Assembly: GCF_964340395.1 (NCBI RefSeq)
Contig: NC_135551.1
Span: forward strand, 10,705,879 to 10,769,878
From: Glandiceps talaboti
Taxonomy: Eukaryota; Hemichordata; Enteropneusta; Spengelidae
DNA length: 64,000 nucleotides
Direction of reading: 5' to 3'
The notes below the pieces were generated by a model, which saw only the letters and a list, made by a program, of their open reading frames with translations, did not search any database and had not been told where the DNA came from. How positions within the stretch are numbered: the first letter of the stretch is position 1; the number at the start of each line of letters is the position of its first letter. This document shows, one piece after another, positions 1 to 13,100 of the stretch. Position numbers and translations under genes: made by a program.

Positions 1-39
1 TTGATGAAATTAAGTTTTGTTGAGAATTCTACAAAGTGA

Positions 40-633
40 ATGAAACTATTTGAACAAAAAATATGGAATATATACACATACTCTGATCATTCTACTTCAT
101 GGCAACGCACGTCTATGTAACAACATGTGTCTAAGTCATTGGTTCTGCTGCGTTCAAAATATGAGTAATAACATCTATTGTCTAGCCTACAAATGTATCT
201 GCAGGTACATGTATTGGCACTGTCTTGGATTTGAAAGGTGGTTGCTAAATCTGAAGGTGTCATGTACATGTACTTACAAATGTAGTAGAGGATATACAAC
301 AAGGCACTGAGCGCCAAGTTGTATGTCCCACTAATACCAAGGCTCCCTTTAAGGTGATAACTTGACAAGTTTCATAGTTCTCAAATGTAAGCATATAATT
401 ATGTTTTGTTCGATTTGTTTTCATTTATTCATTTTTACAAATCAATCAATCTATCGTACAATACATGTATGTAATCAATATATCTAAATAATTGTAATTT
501 GGATAAAAAAATTTGACTCATATTTTGAGTGCTACAGAACTGTTTGTACACTTAGATATGACAGTTGTTGTGATGTAGAACAACCAGGGTATCTAATCCA
601 TATTTTCTGTTTAATGACAATAGCTTGGCTTGT
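40..633. repeat. Fold-back MITE-like element (family A)
   Basis: The left part (about 48-172) and right part (about 526-633) are imperfect reverse complements. Each contains an arm reading roughly AACAGAAAATATGGATTATA followed by a CTACATCAC-type block. The same arm recurs near 6296, 12710, 50563 and 57830, so it is an interspersed family. No coding capacity is seen. Confidence 0.5.
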
Positions 634-716
634 GCATGGCATCATAATGTTATCTATGTGTTGGTGAAGATATTAGTTTTGGCTGAAGTTGAAAAAAAAA
701 ATCTAAATATTCTTAC

Positions 717-914
717 CATTGATATGTGTATCGTATTCTGACATGTTTCTTATAATACACCATCCTTCATCAGGCATGGCTATGATAGGCATAATACGTG
801 GATTGTTGGTGTAATGGAAATGTTTTGGTATGCCATGTTCTGCATCATTTTTCAAGAAGACTGTCATGTGGGAAACATTAGCCAAAGCATTATAAATAGC
901 TGATGTATTCTTTG
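717..914 (-). CDS. ENPP-like phosphodiesterase, coding exon 2
   Basis: The acceptor is at 915-916 (minus, TTTCAG) and the donor GTAAGA begins at 716. The 198-nt exon enters in phase 1 and leaves in phase 1. It encodes the ENPP segment HMTVFLKND...IPKHFHYTNN...RIMPIIAMPDEGW, which aligns with the stretch of ENPP4/ENPP5 after the SDHG metal motif. The remaining exons (last metal-binding histidine, C-terminal anchor) are not visible in 1-716 and must lie left of the window. Confidence 0.85.
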
Positions 915-2889
915 CTGAAATAAAGCAAATATTAGAGATATTATAACATTGGAAAATTATTTTAATTTGACAGATGACTAATTTTGTATGAAAAGAGCTT
1001 ATATATTTTTAGTTTTTGAGCTACAAATAAAGAAATATGTCACTTCCCTAAATTAATTAGAATTATGACTCTAATCTCCATATTACCCATGATGCTCAAC
1101 CTCAATAGCTCAGTAGCTTACAAATGTACTTACAAAAATTGGCTAATGATATTACACAGTTGTATAGACGTTAAAGTGGCCATATGGATGAGGATTGGGT
1201 ATTTATGTTGGATTTTTAATTTATAAGACAATTTTAATAAAATTTTAATAAAATTTTTATCATGTCTTTCCATTTAGTGAAACAACATAGACAACATAGA
1301 CCAAGTCTGTGTTTGTAACTGAATACATTGTAAAAAGCTAGAATATGTGTAAAAAGTTTGTTATTATACATACAATAACAAACATTTTACACATATTAAT
1401 CTTTTCCAATTTATTGATTTACCAACAGGGACTTGTGTCTACAATGTATGTTGTGTCAAATTGAATTCTCAAGTAGGAAGCCATGATAAAATTGTTTTAT
1501 AAATTAAAAATCCAAAATAAATACTCGATCCTCATCCATATGGCCACTTTAACTAAATGCATGCATTGCTGCAAAGTACAGTAAATAATTAATCAAAGCT
1601 AAGTAATACATGTACTTATAAAACACACTACACTAAAGTAAGTATCGCCAATATACATAAGTGCAGGCCAACATACATGTAATATGACATGAGCAGGTCA
1701 TTGACAAAAGTTGACTGATAATGCAGATAGTGGGCTGGGTGGGGGACTTACATTTTTTGTGCAAAAGGGAATCCCACTCCAGGAAATAAAGGTATTTTCA
1801 TAAACTATGGATTCTGGTGAGTCATTTCATGATTTTACATACGTCAAAGAAACATCAAGTTGATCTTGTGCCTTATAGGGCATCTTTGCTCTGGGTCAGT
1901 TTGATGGGGGTCAGCAGAAATAATATACTTAGGGTTGCACAATGATATTCATGAGATATATTTTACACTGGAGGGAATAAGCACTCAGGAGTCCCTCTGA
2001 AATTAGTTTGGCCTCAGATCCCACCACCCCTCACCCTCCCTTTTAACTTATTTGACCAAAATTAATAATTGCTTCAGACAGCATAACCAATTTCAAATTA
2101 GTAGTATGTAATACTATGAATATAAAAGCCAGTACATGTATGTAGTGAAAAAATGTCCTTGTATTGACACAGTAATCATGTATTACACAGCCATGCATTT
2201 CCTATATTGCAAACAAATCTTCAATTTATCGATTTGACGATTGTATTTGGAAATACATGTACTGGCATTTAGGGATACAAAACAGATTCCATTAAAAGAA
2301 AAAAAATCTATTTGATCGTACATGCATGAGAACTAAAATGGTTCAAAAACCTGAACCCCAAACTAAAAGAAATGTTTTTTTTTATCCTTCATTGAACTAT
2401 TGATCTTGCCCCTAAATGACTGATTTCTTGATGTAGAATTCAGACAAGGTTGGTTGTCTCAGTGTAGAGTTTAAATTTGACCAATAAAATGTTCATTTTA
2501 CTTATACTGCTCAAGTTATGACTGCCTGTGTGTTTATATTCTATTTGATTCAAGTGAAAATACATACATAAAACCCTAGTAACCCATTGCTAGTATAATT
2601 TTGATTGCACTTTGCATGCCTTCAATCATATTCTGGCATCGTTATCACACCTGGATCTGGATCTGAATACATAATTGACTTCAGTTCTGGTGATAGGAAG
2701 TGATGGTAACATATGTGGTGGCAGTAGTCTCTCCAGTGAGGGTCGGCTACTGACACTGTGGGAGGGGGGGGGGGTACTAGACTTGGCCATCTTTTAAACT
2801 ACACCCCCTAAATTTATAAACTCAGCTTGTGCCCCTTTAAAAGTTGAAGACATATGGAATGTTGCTGCAGAACACATACATGTACTTAC
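915..2889 (-). other. ENPP-like gene, intron 1
   Basis: Intron between the two ENPP exons, with donor GTAAGT at 2889 and acceptor at 915 in minus orientation. It holds the fold-back element at 1170-1553 and a G run near 2765. I see no other exon or RNA gene in it. Confidence 0.7.
1170..1553. repeat. Fold-back MITE (GTTAAAGTGGCCATATGG termini)
   Basis: The first about 65 bases, starting GTTAAAGTGGCCATATGG, are nearly the reverse complement of the last about 65, ending CCATATGGCCACTTTAAC. The two arms enclose about 250 bp of AT-rich DNA. A diverged relative of the arm (AAAGTGGCCATAT, then AT-rich) is seen near 47845. No ORF of note. Confidence 0.75.
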
Positions 2890-3727
2890 GGTCATATGGA
2901 TTCAATGCAGTCACTATAACGGAGTCTACCAGGTCATACAGATGAGGGTCAATATATTTATCAAGCTCAATTATACGTGATTTATCTATTTCTGTCATTC
3001 CATGATCACTTGTTATTATTAGATTGATTTGATCGTACAGACCAACATCTTTCAATCTTTGAATCAAATACCCGGTGATATTGTCACACATCTCTATGAC
3101 CGTTTTAATTTCGTCGGAGTCAGGACCTTTTAAATGTCCCGTGTGGTCTGGTTCGTTGAAATACAGCAGTCCTAAATTAATCGGATCTTCCTCTGCTGTG
3201 AACCAGTCGATAATTCCATCAACACGTGTTTTAAAAGGCGTTGTGTTACTGTAGTTCATGTAGTGATAAGGTAGAATTCCTTTGATTTTTGTCTCGCTTC
3301 CTGGCCAGAAATAAACCCCGCTTCGACCTCCATGGATTTGGTTTGTAACCCAAATTGGCTCAGCACCATTATCCCACCATTTGCTGTCTGTACTATTTTC
3401 TCCACCAATGACAAAATATTCGTTCAGGTTCGGATCGTACATATGATTTGCCACCATACCGTGGCTTTCCTCCCACATACCTGTTGCTATAGTGAAGTGA
3501 TTGGGAAAGGTTTTCGTAACAAATGAATTCTGTATGCCATCAGGAACAAAAGATCCGTCTGCGATCAGCTGATCAAAATTCGGAGTTTTTGTTTTCTGTA
3601 AATAATCCCATCGAAATCCGTCGAACGAAATCAGTAAAGTCAATGGTCCATGGTGGATACCACTTGCAGTTGCAATGTGAGGAGCACCCAAAAATACGCA
3701 CAGGGCGCACCACGTTAACGACTCCAT
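2890..3727 (-). CDS. Ectonucleotide pyrophosphatase/phosphodiesterase (ENPP4/5-like), coding exon 1
   Basis: The exon encodes 279 residues and one extra base, then donor GTAAGT. Family members are secreted or type I membrane enzymes that hydrolyse phosphodiester or pyrophosphate bonds with two zinc ions. Residues 1-22 are a signal peptide. The catalytic core is visible: D36 in SFDGFR, nucleophile T73 in TKTFPNH, D194 and H198 in EPDHTGH, and D241/H242 in SDHG. Spacing and motifs such as YEESHG-like EESHGMVAN and WWDNGAEPIWVTNQ match ENPP4 and ENPP5 rather than ENPP1-3, which carry somatomedin domains before the catalytic domain. Substrate cannot be read from the sequence. The gene continues leftward through exon 717-914 and is incomplete here. 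Confidence 0.92.
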
Positions 3728-4117
3728 TTTAGTTTTTACTGACGTGATGCAGCTTTACATTCTACAAATCACAATACCACACTCTATAAGAACATGTACT
3801 GGTGATGGTCAATTTGAACATACGCTATACCGCTAGCACATCGTAGAATCAAGTGCTCGACATTGAGCACTACGTTATCACATTTGCAGTCGAAACTTGT
3901 TGTTTTACTTCCGGGTCGAGAACTCCCCGTTTAGATTTTAGATAATAACAATTTAAGTATTTTTTGACTTACTTATTCAATTGAAATCATTTTTATATAA
4001 ATTAGCAACTGCTAGCGCCCGATTTATGGGTATAATATTGAATATATCGAATAAATATGCCATTTCCGAACATTTACCGGAAATAGCCGAAGTGTAAGGT
4101 CACTAGTACAGATCAAG
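3728..4117. promoter_or_regulatory. Divergent promoter region, ENPP-like / CEP43
   Basis: Only 390 bp separate the two start codons on opposite strands, so transcription start sites of both genes must fall here or in unseen upstream exons. The segment is richer in CpG than the surrounding AT-rich DNA (for example ACTTCCGGGTCGAG near 3909 and CATTTACCGGAAATAGCCG near 4071). ACTTCCGG and CCGGAAAT resemble ETS-factor sites, common in housekeeping bidirectional promoters. No clear TATA box is seen. Confidence 0.55.
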
Positions 4118-4198
4118 ATGTCAGCCGACGAGGATACCGAACTGAGAGATTTGGTGGCGCAAACGTTGGAAAACAATGGAGTTCTCGGTAAAATAAGG
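4118..4198 (+). CDS. CEP43: CEP43 exon 1
   Basis: Encodes 27 residues starting MSADEDTELRDLV, the conserved FOP N terminus, and ends in phase 0 at donor GTAAGT. The ATG (context AAGATGT) is the first in-frame start and matches where family homology begins. Reading through the donor gives an in-frame stop at 4336, so intron 1 is required. Confidence 0.92.
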
Positions 4199-7100
4199 GT
4201 AAGTCTTCAAGATTGTGTCATTACAGATTTCCCGAGCTGTAGATTTTTAATGCGAATATTTCGTATGAATTTGTGGAATGGACAAACCGATTCAGTTTAT
4301 ATGACTACGGCGAGATATGCTAGTATATTACAGTGACTGAATGTACAAGACTCAACAAGTTTTCTGTACACTGTGGTTCTACATGTATTGTTCGCGCTCC
4401 CCAGTTTGAAAAGCTGAAACCGAGGCAACGTGAAACGACATAAACAGTGTTGAAGCATGCACATTGGCACCGTTTTACTTGCCAGATAACGTTCTGTTCA
4501 TTGTTTAGAGCTAAATTGCACGTTTACTAAATTGCCCTTCATTCAAATTGTTCATTGACGTTCAAATTGTAGTGTCATGGGCGACTGTCAAAATTAACAA
4601 GTTTACGTTTTATTACGATACCATATACCCTGGATCGACACCTGGACCAAATCTACATGTATAGCACTCGAGTATGATACTAGTACTTCTGTTTAATGTA
4701 TCAGAACAAAACTACAACTATTAACCTATGAAATATATGTACTCATAATGACTTTCGATGGCTGACTGTATCATGTGTACTTGTAAGTTCACATTAATAA
4801 TAGTCAATATTAATCATACTTACGTCATGTGCATAATTTATTAATCATCCCCATTGGGTCAGTCTCTTGGTCTTATTCATACATTGTATCTAACCTGCAC
4901 ATTTTTGATAGCATATACATGTACATGTATGCCTAAAATTTAAAAAAAAAGTATACTAAAAAAAAAATTGTTTGGTTCCGTTTACCTGCCCCCACCTACA
5001 TTTGTAGTTTTTCGCTGCCAACCATAAACAATATTTATGAAAAACAACAGAAAACATAACTACCTGAACAAGACACTCACACATGAAAAAAAATCTACCT
5101 ATTCTAAAACCACACAATATTTATAGGCCTAATTAAATACTGCCAACCTTCAACATTGTACATTGCAAAAACCTGAACCAGACCCCCCCCCCCAACAAAA
5201 ATGAAAAAAAAAAAAAAAAAAAATTGGAACCACACGATTTTTTTTGTTTTGCCTAACAGTGAAAAATAAATCTTGAAAATAATATTGAAAAAGAAAAAGT
5301 TTGAACTTTATTTTACAAAATGTACATGTAAATGTTTTTTTTTAGCCTTACACATGTATTTTGTGATACATAATTTCCTTATAAATTTTGTGCATACACG
5401 TGCATGTACAAGTACTATTGCCTGGTCCTAGCAGTCCTAGTAACCTATAAAACTGCCATTCTGTACATGTAATAACAATTGTTCACTTTTCATACTTTGG
5501 AGACAATTTACGATTGAACACTATGAGAAGTTGAACTGAGACCGGCACCAGTCTCTGGGGAGATTTGTTCTCACTTTTTTCAAATGTATTGAATTTGTCA
5601 ATCATTTTTATTTTTGTGATGCAAAATGGCCAACTCTTTTTTTCTTTTTCCCCCAAGTTACTAGTACTAGTAGTAGTCTCCCATTTGGCTTCTGCCATTC
5701 ACCTGACTGTTTTGCAATCACCCACTAAAGTTATCATTTCACAGGACATTATCGAAATAAATAATGAAAAAGCCCAGAAACATGAGCAAGTCTAAGTTGA
5801 ACTGCTTTTGTGTTTAAAAGTTTACAGCAGCTGATTAGTTGTGTTAAAATCAGTACAACCTCATCTATACATGTCCATGTTTAAACTAACACGATTTTGT
5901 GACCTGCTGTAACTTTGTATTTTCCCCCTGTCTAGGCTGAACTGAGAGCCAGTGTTTTCCTAGCATTGGAGGAACAAGAATCAGTTGATAACAAAACTCC
6001 TTTTGTTAACAAAAATCTACAGAAATTCATCAGCACCAAAGAGGGTGGGTATTTTTTATCATTTCCATCTTTACACATTGTCATCACCCAGTTGTGTAGC
6101 AGTGTAGCCTCTTACTCAATTATGATTGTAAGCTCAATTTTGCATTAGTTGGGCCTTGAGTGACTTGTTACACATGTGTAAGGTGCATTTGTATGCCGTG
6201 ATCTGGCGCCCTCACACACCCGTCAACCTCTTTCATAGATAGCAGGATAGAGCTGGCCGGTGAGGGCAGTCATACATAACAAACCATACTCAAGTTATTG
6301 TTTTTGAATACAAAATATGGATTATATACCCTGGTTGTTCTACATCACGACCACATGTGTCTACATCACTAGTTTTGCGATGCTAAAACTATGAGTCAAA
6401 ATGTTCCAAATTGCTATTTTATTTCCTAATTTTTCATAAATTATGCTCTGAGAGGTATAGTTATATTCAATCTGATTAAAATCCAATGTGGTGAAAGCGG
6501 CTAAATGCTTTATTCACCTCTATTTCCATCATTTTGTGTCGTTTGTTTTTGTTCCGAGTGATCGCTGCTTTCCCACGCGGCGATCACTCGGAACAAAAAC
6601 AAACAACACAAAACGATGGAAATAGAGGTAAATAAAACATTTAGCCGCTTTCACCACATCCAATTTTAATCAGATTGAGTTATGTTATTCCCCATCATTT
6701 TACTTCATTCAGTCAGAAAATACTTGTGACCTACTTAAGGGTTTGTCACAACTTGTCTAATGACTCGTTATGTATCCCCCCCCCCCCCCCCCCGCAAACT
6801 ACTCATATTTTTCTCAGCTGAATGAAGAATTAGGGAATAACATCTAATTATATCTAACAGTCCAGTGACTTGTCAAAAACCTGGATTTTGTTGTTGAAAT
6901 TACTGATTTATAGATGTATTTATTGACAAAGTTCTGTTTTCCTTATTTTTCCAGGTATTCTTACTGTGTCACTAGTCAGGGAATTCCTACAGTTTTTTAA
7001 TTTAGATTTTTCATTGGCAGTCTTTGATCCAGAGACGAACATTGTAAGTTAAATTGCATTTATCTACTAAAGTCTTTTCACCTATCAAGATATATATAAA

Positions 7101-10100
7101 CTAATCATGGGCATTTTTCTCATTCATTTATAACTAAGATACTTTTTGAAATTATTTCCTGTATGTTTTGTTTCCAAACTTTTGATTTGTCATGGCCGAC
7201 AGTCCTCGGCAGAATGGTGAAACCCATCATACGTGTACATGTGTAGCTACATGTAGCTGACCACTGCATGTAGGTAGTCTATAATTGACTGGTTATACTG
7301 CCACCTAGTGGTCAGCTCGTACTTTGGAATTTGTTGATTAAGATTATTGACTGGGAGAGATTGAGATCTCATATTGCTATTTGCAGAATTCAACTGCCTA
7401 TGCGTTATAACTGTTTTGATTTGTTTATACCCTAGTTCAATCCTCTTTCTACCAGAGGGTTTTTGTTTGTACGCAAAAATACTAGAAGTTGGGAAAGACA
7501 GCAAGAAATTGAAGAATCTTAATTCCATAATTTTTTTTCATTACATGATTAGGTATATTTGATGAAAACATACATGTAGTCTAGTTCCTGACGACTGTGT
7601 TCCGATTTCCACTACATTATCTTCACACATTAGTAATTACGTCTAGTCAATGTCGTTACTCTAGGTGGTTCAACCCCATGCTGGGCAAAGGGCAAACAGT
7701 GCATGTCAGTAATAATCCATAACAAATTACCAGGCTGTCGTCATCGCTCATTAATATTCATTTGGTACAGCTGTGAACCGTAAAAATGTAAATATCGAAC
7801 TCCACCTCCAGTACAGTCTACTGAAACTAAATCACGTGGGGACGCGACTACATAATCACATTTATATGAATGCTGTAGGGGGGCACAGAATTCTGTGCGA
7901 GAGGAACGACATTGACTAAACGTAATGTGTGAAGATAACGTAGCATCGGAACACGATCGTCAGGAACTAGACTAATGAAAACACAACATTAAGCATAGGT
8001 CTGCACACACTAAGACTTTCTTATATCATTGTATGAAGGGTGAAAACTATGAAAGAAGAGAAAATCTTGCCAGAGAAGTTAGTTTGGTGGACTCAGAGAA
8101 AACAAAAGATAAACCATTACTATGTTACTTGATGAAGAAAGGAATGTCAGCTGATGTCAAAGGAAGAAGGAAACTTGGCTCCACATCTGAGGTAGATAAC
8201 TTGAGAAACTTTATCAGAAATATAACCAGATGACTATAATTTAGCTGTATGAGATCTGTGTAATATAAAATAAGTTTTATGAATTTAGGGTTAAACTTTT
8301 TTTTTTACATAAATATATACATATTTATTTGCCAGAGGTCGAAAAGAAAAGAAGATTTACATTTCAAGTAAGGAAAGGGAATTAGTTATAATAAGTAAAT
8401 ACACATCAGCAAATGAAAAGTAAATAAAAAATAACTTTAAACTTCTGGCTGGACCAAAAAATAGTTTGTTCAAACTAGTCAGGTTTGTGGGCCAAGGAAA
8501 ACATGTACTTGTGTCTCCTACATTGTAGGATGTTACAATAATAATGATTTAAAAAAAAAATTGTGAATTTTGATACTAATTATGAGTTGGTCTACAGGAA
8601 GTATGAAAATGGTTAAATTAGTTCTACAAAGGAAAATTATTATTGTCTACAGAACAAGTTAAAAATAATGGACACCCACAAAAACACTTTCCTCCCGGTG
8701 TCATTGGCATTAGATCTATGTAGTAATAATATTATGTGATTAGTAGAGGAAATACCTCAATGCTTGTTAGTACCAACCAAGATGTATTTCCAACTACATG
8801 TAATACCACACCTCCCTTTGTATTGTGGAGATGACCATGATACACCTTGTATATTCACATAAACTCATATCATCTCAAACATACATTTCTAACCCAAATA
8901 TTCTGAGAATATGAGCTCCTCTTCATTGATGGGTCTCTAGTTAGTCCCCGCGGACGAAGTCCGGAACGGGGACTTATGGATTGGGTTCCGTCTGTCCGTC
9001 CGTCCGTCCGCAGCCATTTCTTGGAGATGCCTGTACCGATTTTTTTCAAACTTGGTACAGGGGCAACATGCTATGGCATACATATGCACGTCAATTTGTT
9101 TTATGATACGATCCAATATGGCCGCCTAGCAGCCATTTTGTTTGTGAATTTTCCCTGTCTAAAGCCATAACTCAGACATGCTAACACAGATCTCATTCAG
9201 AGTTGGTATTAGGACATTGTTCTATGGCATATATGTGCATATTCATTGTTGTCATGATACGATCCAATATGGCCGCCTGGCAGCCATTTTGTTTGTGAAT
9301 TTTCATGTCCAAAGCCATAACTTAGACATGCTTGAACAGATCTCATTCAAAGTTGGTATTAGGACAGTGTTCTATGACATACATGTGCATATCCATTTTC
9401 ATTGTGATACGATCCAATATGGCTGCCTGGCAGCCATTTTGTTTGCAAATTTTCCATGTCCAAAGCCATAACTCAGACATGCTTGAACAGATCTCATTCG
9501 AAGTTGGTATTAGGACAGTGTTCTATGACATACATGTGCATATCCATTTTCGTCATGATACGATCCAATATGGCTGCCTGGCAGCCATTTTGTTTGTGAA
9601 TTTTCCATGTCCAAAGCCATAACTCAGACATGCTTGAACAGATCTCATTCAGAGTTGGTATTAGGACAGTGTTCTATGACATACATTTGCATATCCATTT
9701 TCATATTGATATGATCCCCCATACCCGACCAATCCTTTATTGTTGTAGGCATGTTCCATGTCCGACAAGCAGACACAACATATCTAAGTCTGTTTGATTT
9801 AGGTTCACAAGTGTTGTTGCGTGATCAGAGTAGTGTTAATTCCTTAAAACCCAATCATAGCGGGGACTATGTCATTCTCAATGGCTTGTTCTTTCAAAAA
9901 ACTTCAATTCTTATTTGACACCAGGATCACTCGTGTGACAGAACTTGTTTTCTTTGACAGTACTGCAGACCTACCAATGAAAAGTAGCTCAGGCGCCTTG
10001 AAATATTTGAGTTTAATAGATATGTATGGTTTGCAATGATAATATTTATGGACAGATTCTCAGTGTAAAAGTCACGTATTTATTCATATTCAAGCAAGGC

Positions 10101-13100
10101 CAGACAGGTTGGATGTGAAGAACAATGAAGCATTGTGAAAAATAAAACTGTGTGACTTTCAGTGGCTGAATTAGTATTAATTATTATGTACATGTACATG
10201 TAGCTCCAATCTGATTAAAATCTGATGTGGTGAAAGCGGCTAGATGCCTTTATTTACCTCTATTTCCATCATTTTGTGTCGTTTGTTTTGTTCTGAGTGA
10301 TCGCCACCTTCCCACATCTGAACCTGTGTAATAGACAATCCCATTGAATGTCGACAATATTTGTAAGATTTTCACAAATATTGAGCACGGTTCAATTTCT
10401 CCAGTGTGTGCAGCTGCCAACGTAATGCTCATCCTGATTGGCCAATCGAAAGCGCGAGATTCAAACATGATTGTGTATTACACAGGTTCAGATGTGGGAA
10501 GGCAATGATCACTCGGAACAAAACAAATGACACAAAATGATGGACATATAGAGGTAAATAAAGGCATCTAGCCGCTTTTACCACATCAGATTTTAATCAG
10601 ATTTATGTAGCTTTACAAATTACAATTATTTCCAAGGGCCAGATGGGTCCTAGTATGGAGCCCTTTTAGTGTACCAACTACATGTACATGTAAGTCAATG
10701 CAACACACCAATAATGCACAATAATTTCTTGTGATACACCAACATTTGGATATACTCTCTGTCTTACCACATGTACATGTATTTAATAACTCACAAGAAA
10801 ATTCAGTTTTCATCACTTTGACCCAGAATAAAAAACCTTTATAAATTATACAAGTCAAGTCTTACAGAAAGCCCAGTGCTCACTCACTTATCATAATACA
10901 TTGGTTTGCATTGATTAATGTGTGAATTAGATAATTAATTTCTATTGTTTTCACACAATTATGACATCCAAGCTCTCATGCTACATACAAGGGCTCATGT
11001 ACTCCAGTGTCCTTACAATTAAAAACTTGTATTTATTAATCCCATGAATGTGTTCTGTTTTCTTCTTCCCTGTCTCTCTTGTAGGATGATGAAGAGGTTT
11101 GACTAATATTTACTTCCTGAATTTACTAATCATTGTATAGTTGGTAGTAGAATTGGTAAATGAAGTAGAATGTAGAATCCTACCTATATGTCTTTACATA
11201 GAGTCTTGTACATATACTTCTAGCCATCGTACAGAATCAAAATCACCCAAAACCCAATAAACTTGCTGCATAGTCAAAAGTGAAATATATTTATCATATA
11301 AATATGATACACAACAATTTTGTTATGAATTTCTTCACTATATTTTCTTTGATCTATCAATTTATCAATCACAGTTTAATTGATCGAGTGATACTTTATA
11401 AAGCATTAAGTCTGTCAGCTATATTACATTGCTTCTTCAGCGTTCTTAGAACAGCAATAAAAGTGCTTTTTACAGGACTGTTGACCACCAGTGTTACAGC
11501 AGATTGCGATTCAGTAAGAGTTTGTCCCATTTTCAACTCGCCCCATTTTCAACTCGCCCTAATGTGAACTCGTCTCATTTTCAACTCTTCCCACTCTTTC
11601 AAAATCACGTAGTAAAGTAATTTGCAGATCTTTGCAATATGATTTACGTTCATACAAGTATTTTAGTTATAAAAGACGTTTCGATATTAACACAAAAAAA
11701 CACTAAACAGTAAATGCTGTATTAAAGTGTTACATACTGTGTGTCACCAGTCTTGCAGTATGGTAATCTCAGCCATGTAATTATAATTGTAACTAGCCTG
11801 TTACTATATTGTAACAATATTGTTACAGTGTTGCTGATCACTAGTGTATAGTCTACCTGTAGGTAACCACCACCATGTAAACAGGCAAGTTATAAAGAAT
11901 CATGTAGGCTCAGTTTGTACATAGATAGTGGAGTCACAACTATGTACATGTACGTGTACAGGCATGGGTGTTGATAACATTCTACTCAGTTTACCACTGC
12001 TGTATTAAAGCAGGCATACATCGTAGACTAGTGTAATCTGCAAAGTTTGCATGAAGTTGTTTGCTCTATAGATATAGCATTTTTTGCTTTAGTCTAGTAG
12101 ATACATTGCAATGAATGACTTGTTTGAATGGGTATGACTGAGTGTGTGTGTTGTTGTTTTTTTGTAGCATATAGACTGGTTGTGGTGGTACTGTAGTGAT
12201 AGTATATTTTTCACAGCCATCTGACAACACCAGACATAAACTCCTAGTTACCTGGAATACATTTAGATACATCTAGTCTGCAAACAGATCACACCCGACA
12301 AATTTCCAAGGCTTGCAATACATACATGTCATTCAAAATATTTTTATAATACTTAGTTTATAAATAATTCAATAACAGTTTGGCAAAATTTATGAATTCA
12401 AGTTTGAGTGTAATCACCTGCCTATATACGTGTACTTACTGTAAGATGCATAGTGTGATAAATGCTGTGAGATAGATATAAATACATGTAGATGTTATTC
12501 CCAAATATTTTTCTTCATTGAGGCGAGGAAAATATGGGTGACCTAAGGGCCTTTGTCACTACGAGTTGCTATACAACCCTTAGGTCAGGAGTATTGTTTT
12601 AGACTAGCTGAATGAAGAAAAATATTGGAGAATAACATAATTATGCCAGTGCTTGTAATATCAAAGAAAAATCAGGGGACAAGTAATGGCAATTTTACAC
12701 GTTTTGACTCATATTTCGAACACTTGAGAACCAGTGACATAGACATGTATTGTTGAGACATTGACATGTTGTCATGACGTAGAATGACTAGAGTATATGT
12801 AATGTATTCCATATTTTTTGTTCAACTTGGCTCATGCATGGTATACATTGTAAAATTTGGTATTAGACTTTATAAGATAAGATTACAAGAACTTTGGCTT
12901 AGAGGGCACTTTAATAGTTGATAACCTGTTTTACTATCAGTCGTTACAGATTTACATTGCATGTAGTTGGCTAAAGGAGCACCCAACAAGCCAAGGGTCT
13001 ATCCATTACTACATATGTACTCGAGATTATTTCCACCATTGCGCACGCACGCACACACACACACACACATGGAGCAGTGGTATTTGCACTGCAGTGCAAT

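Noticed and set aside
9178-9622. Overlapping about 97-codon frames with repeated peptide blocks
   Set aside because: Result of the 151-bp tandem units in a non-coding element; frames shift between units and no homologue is recognised.
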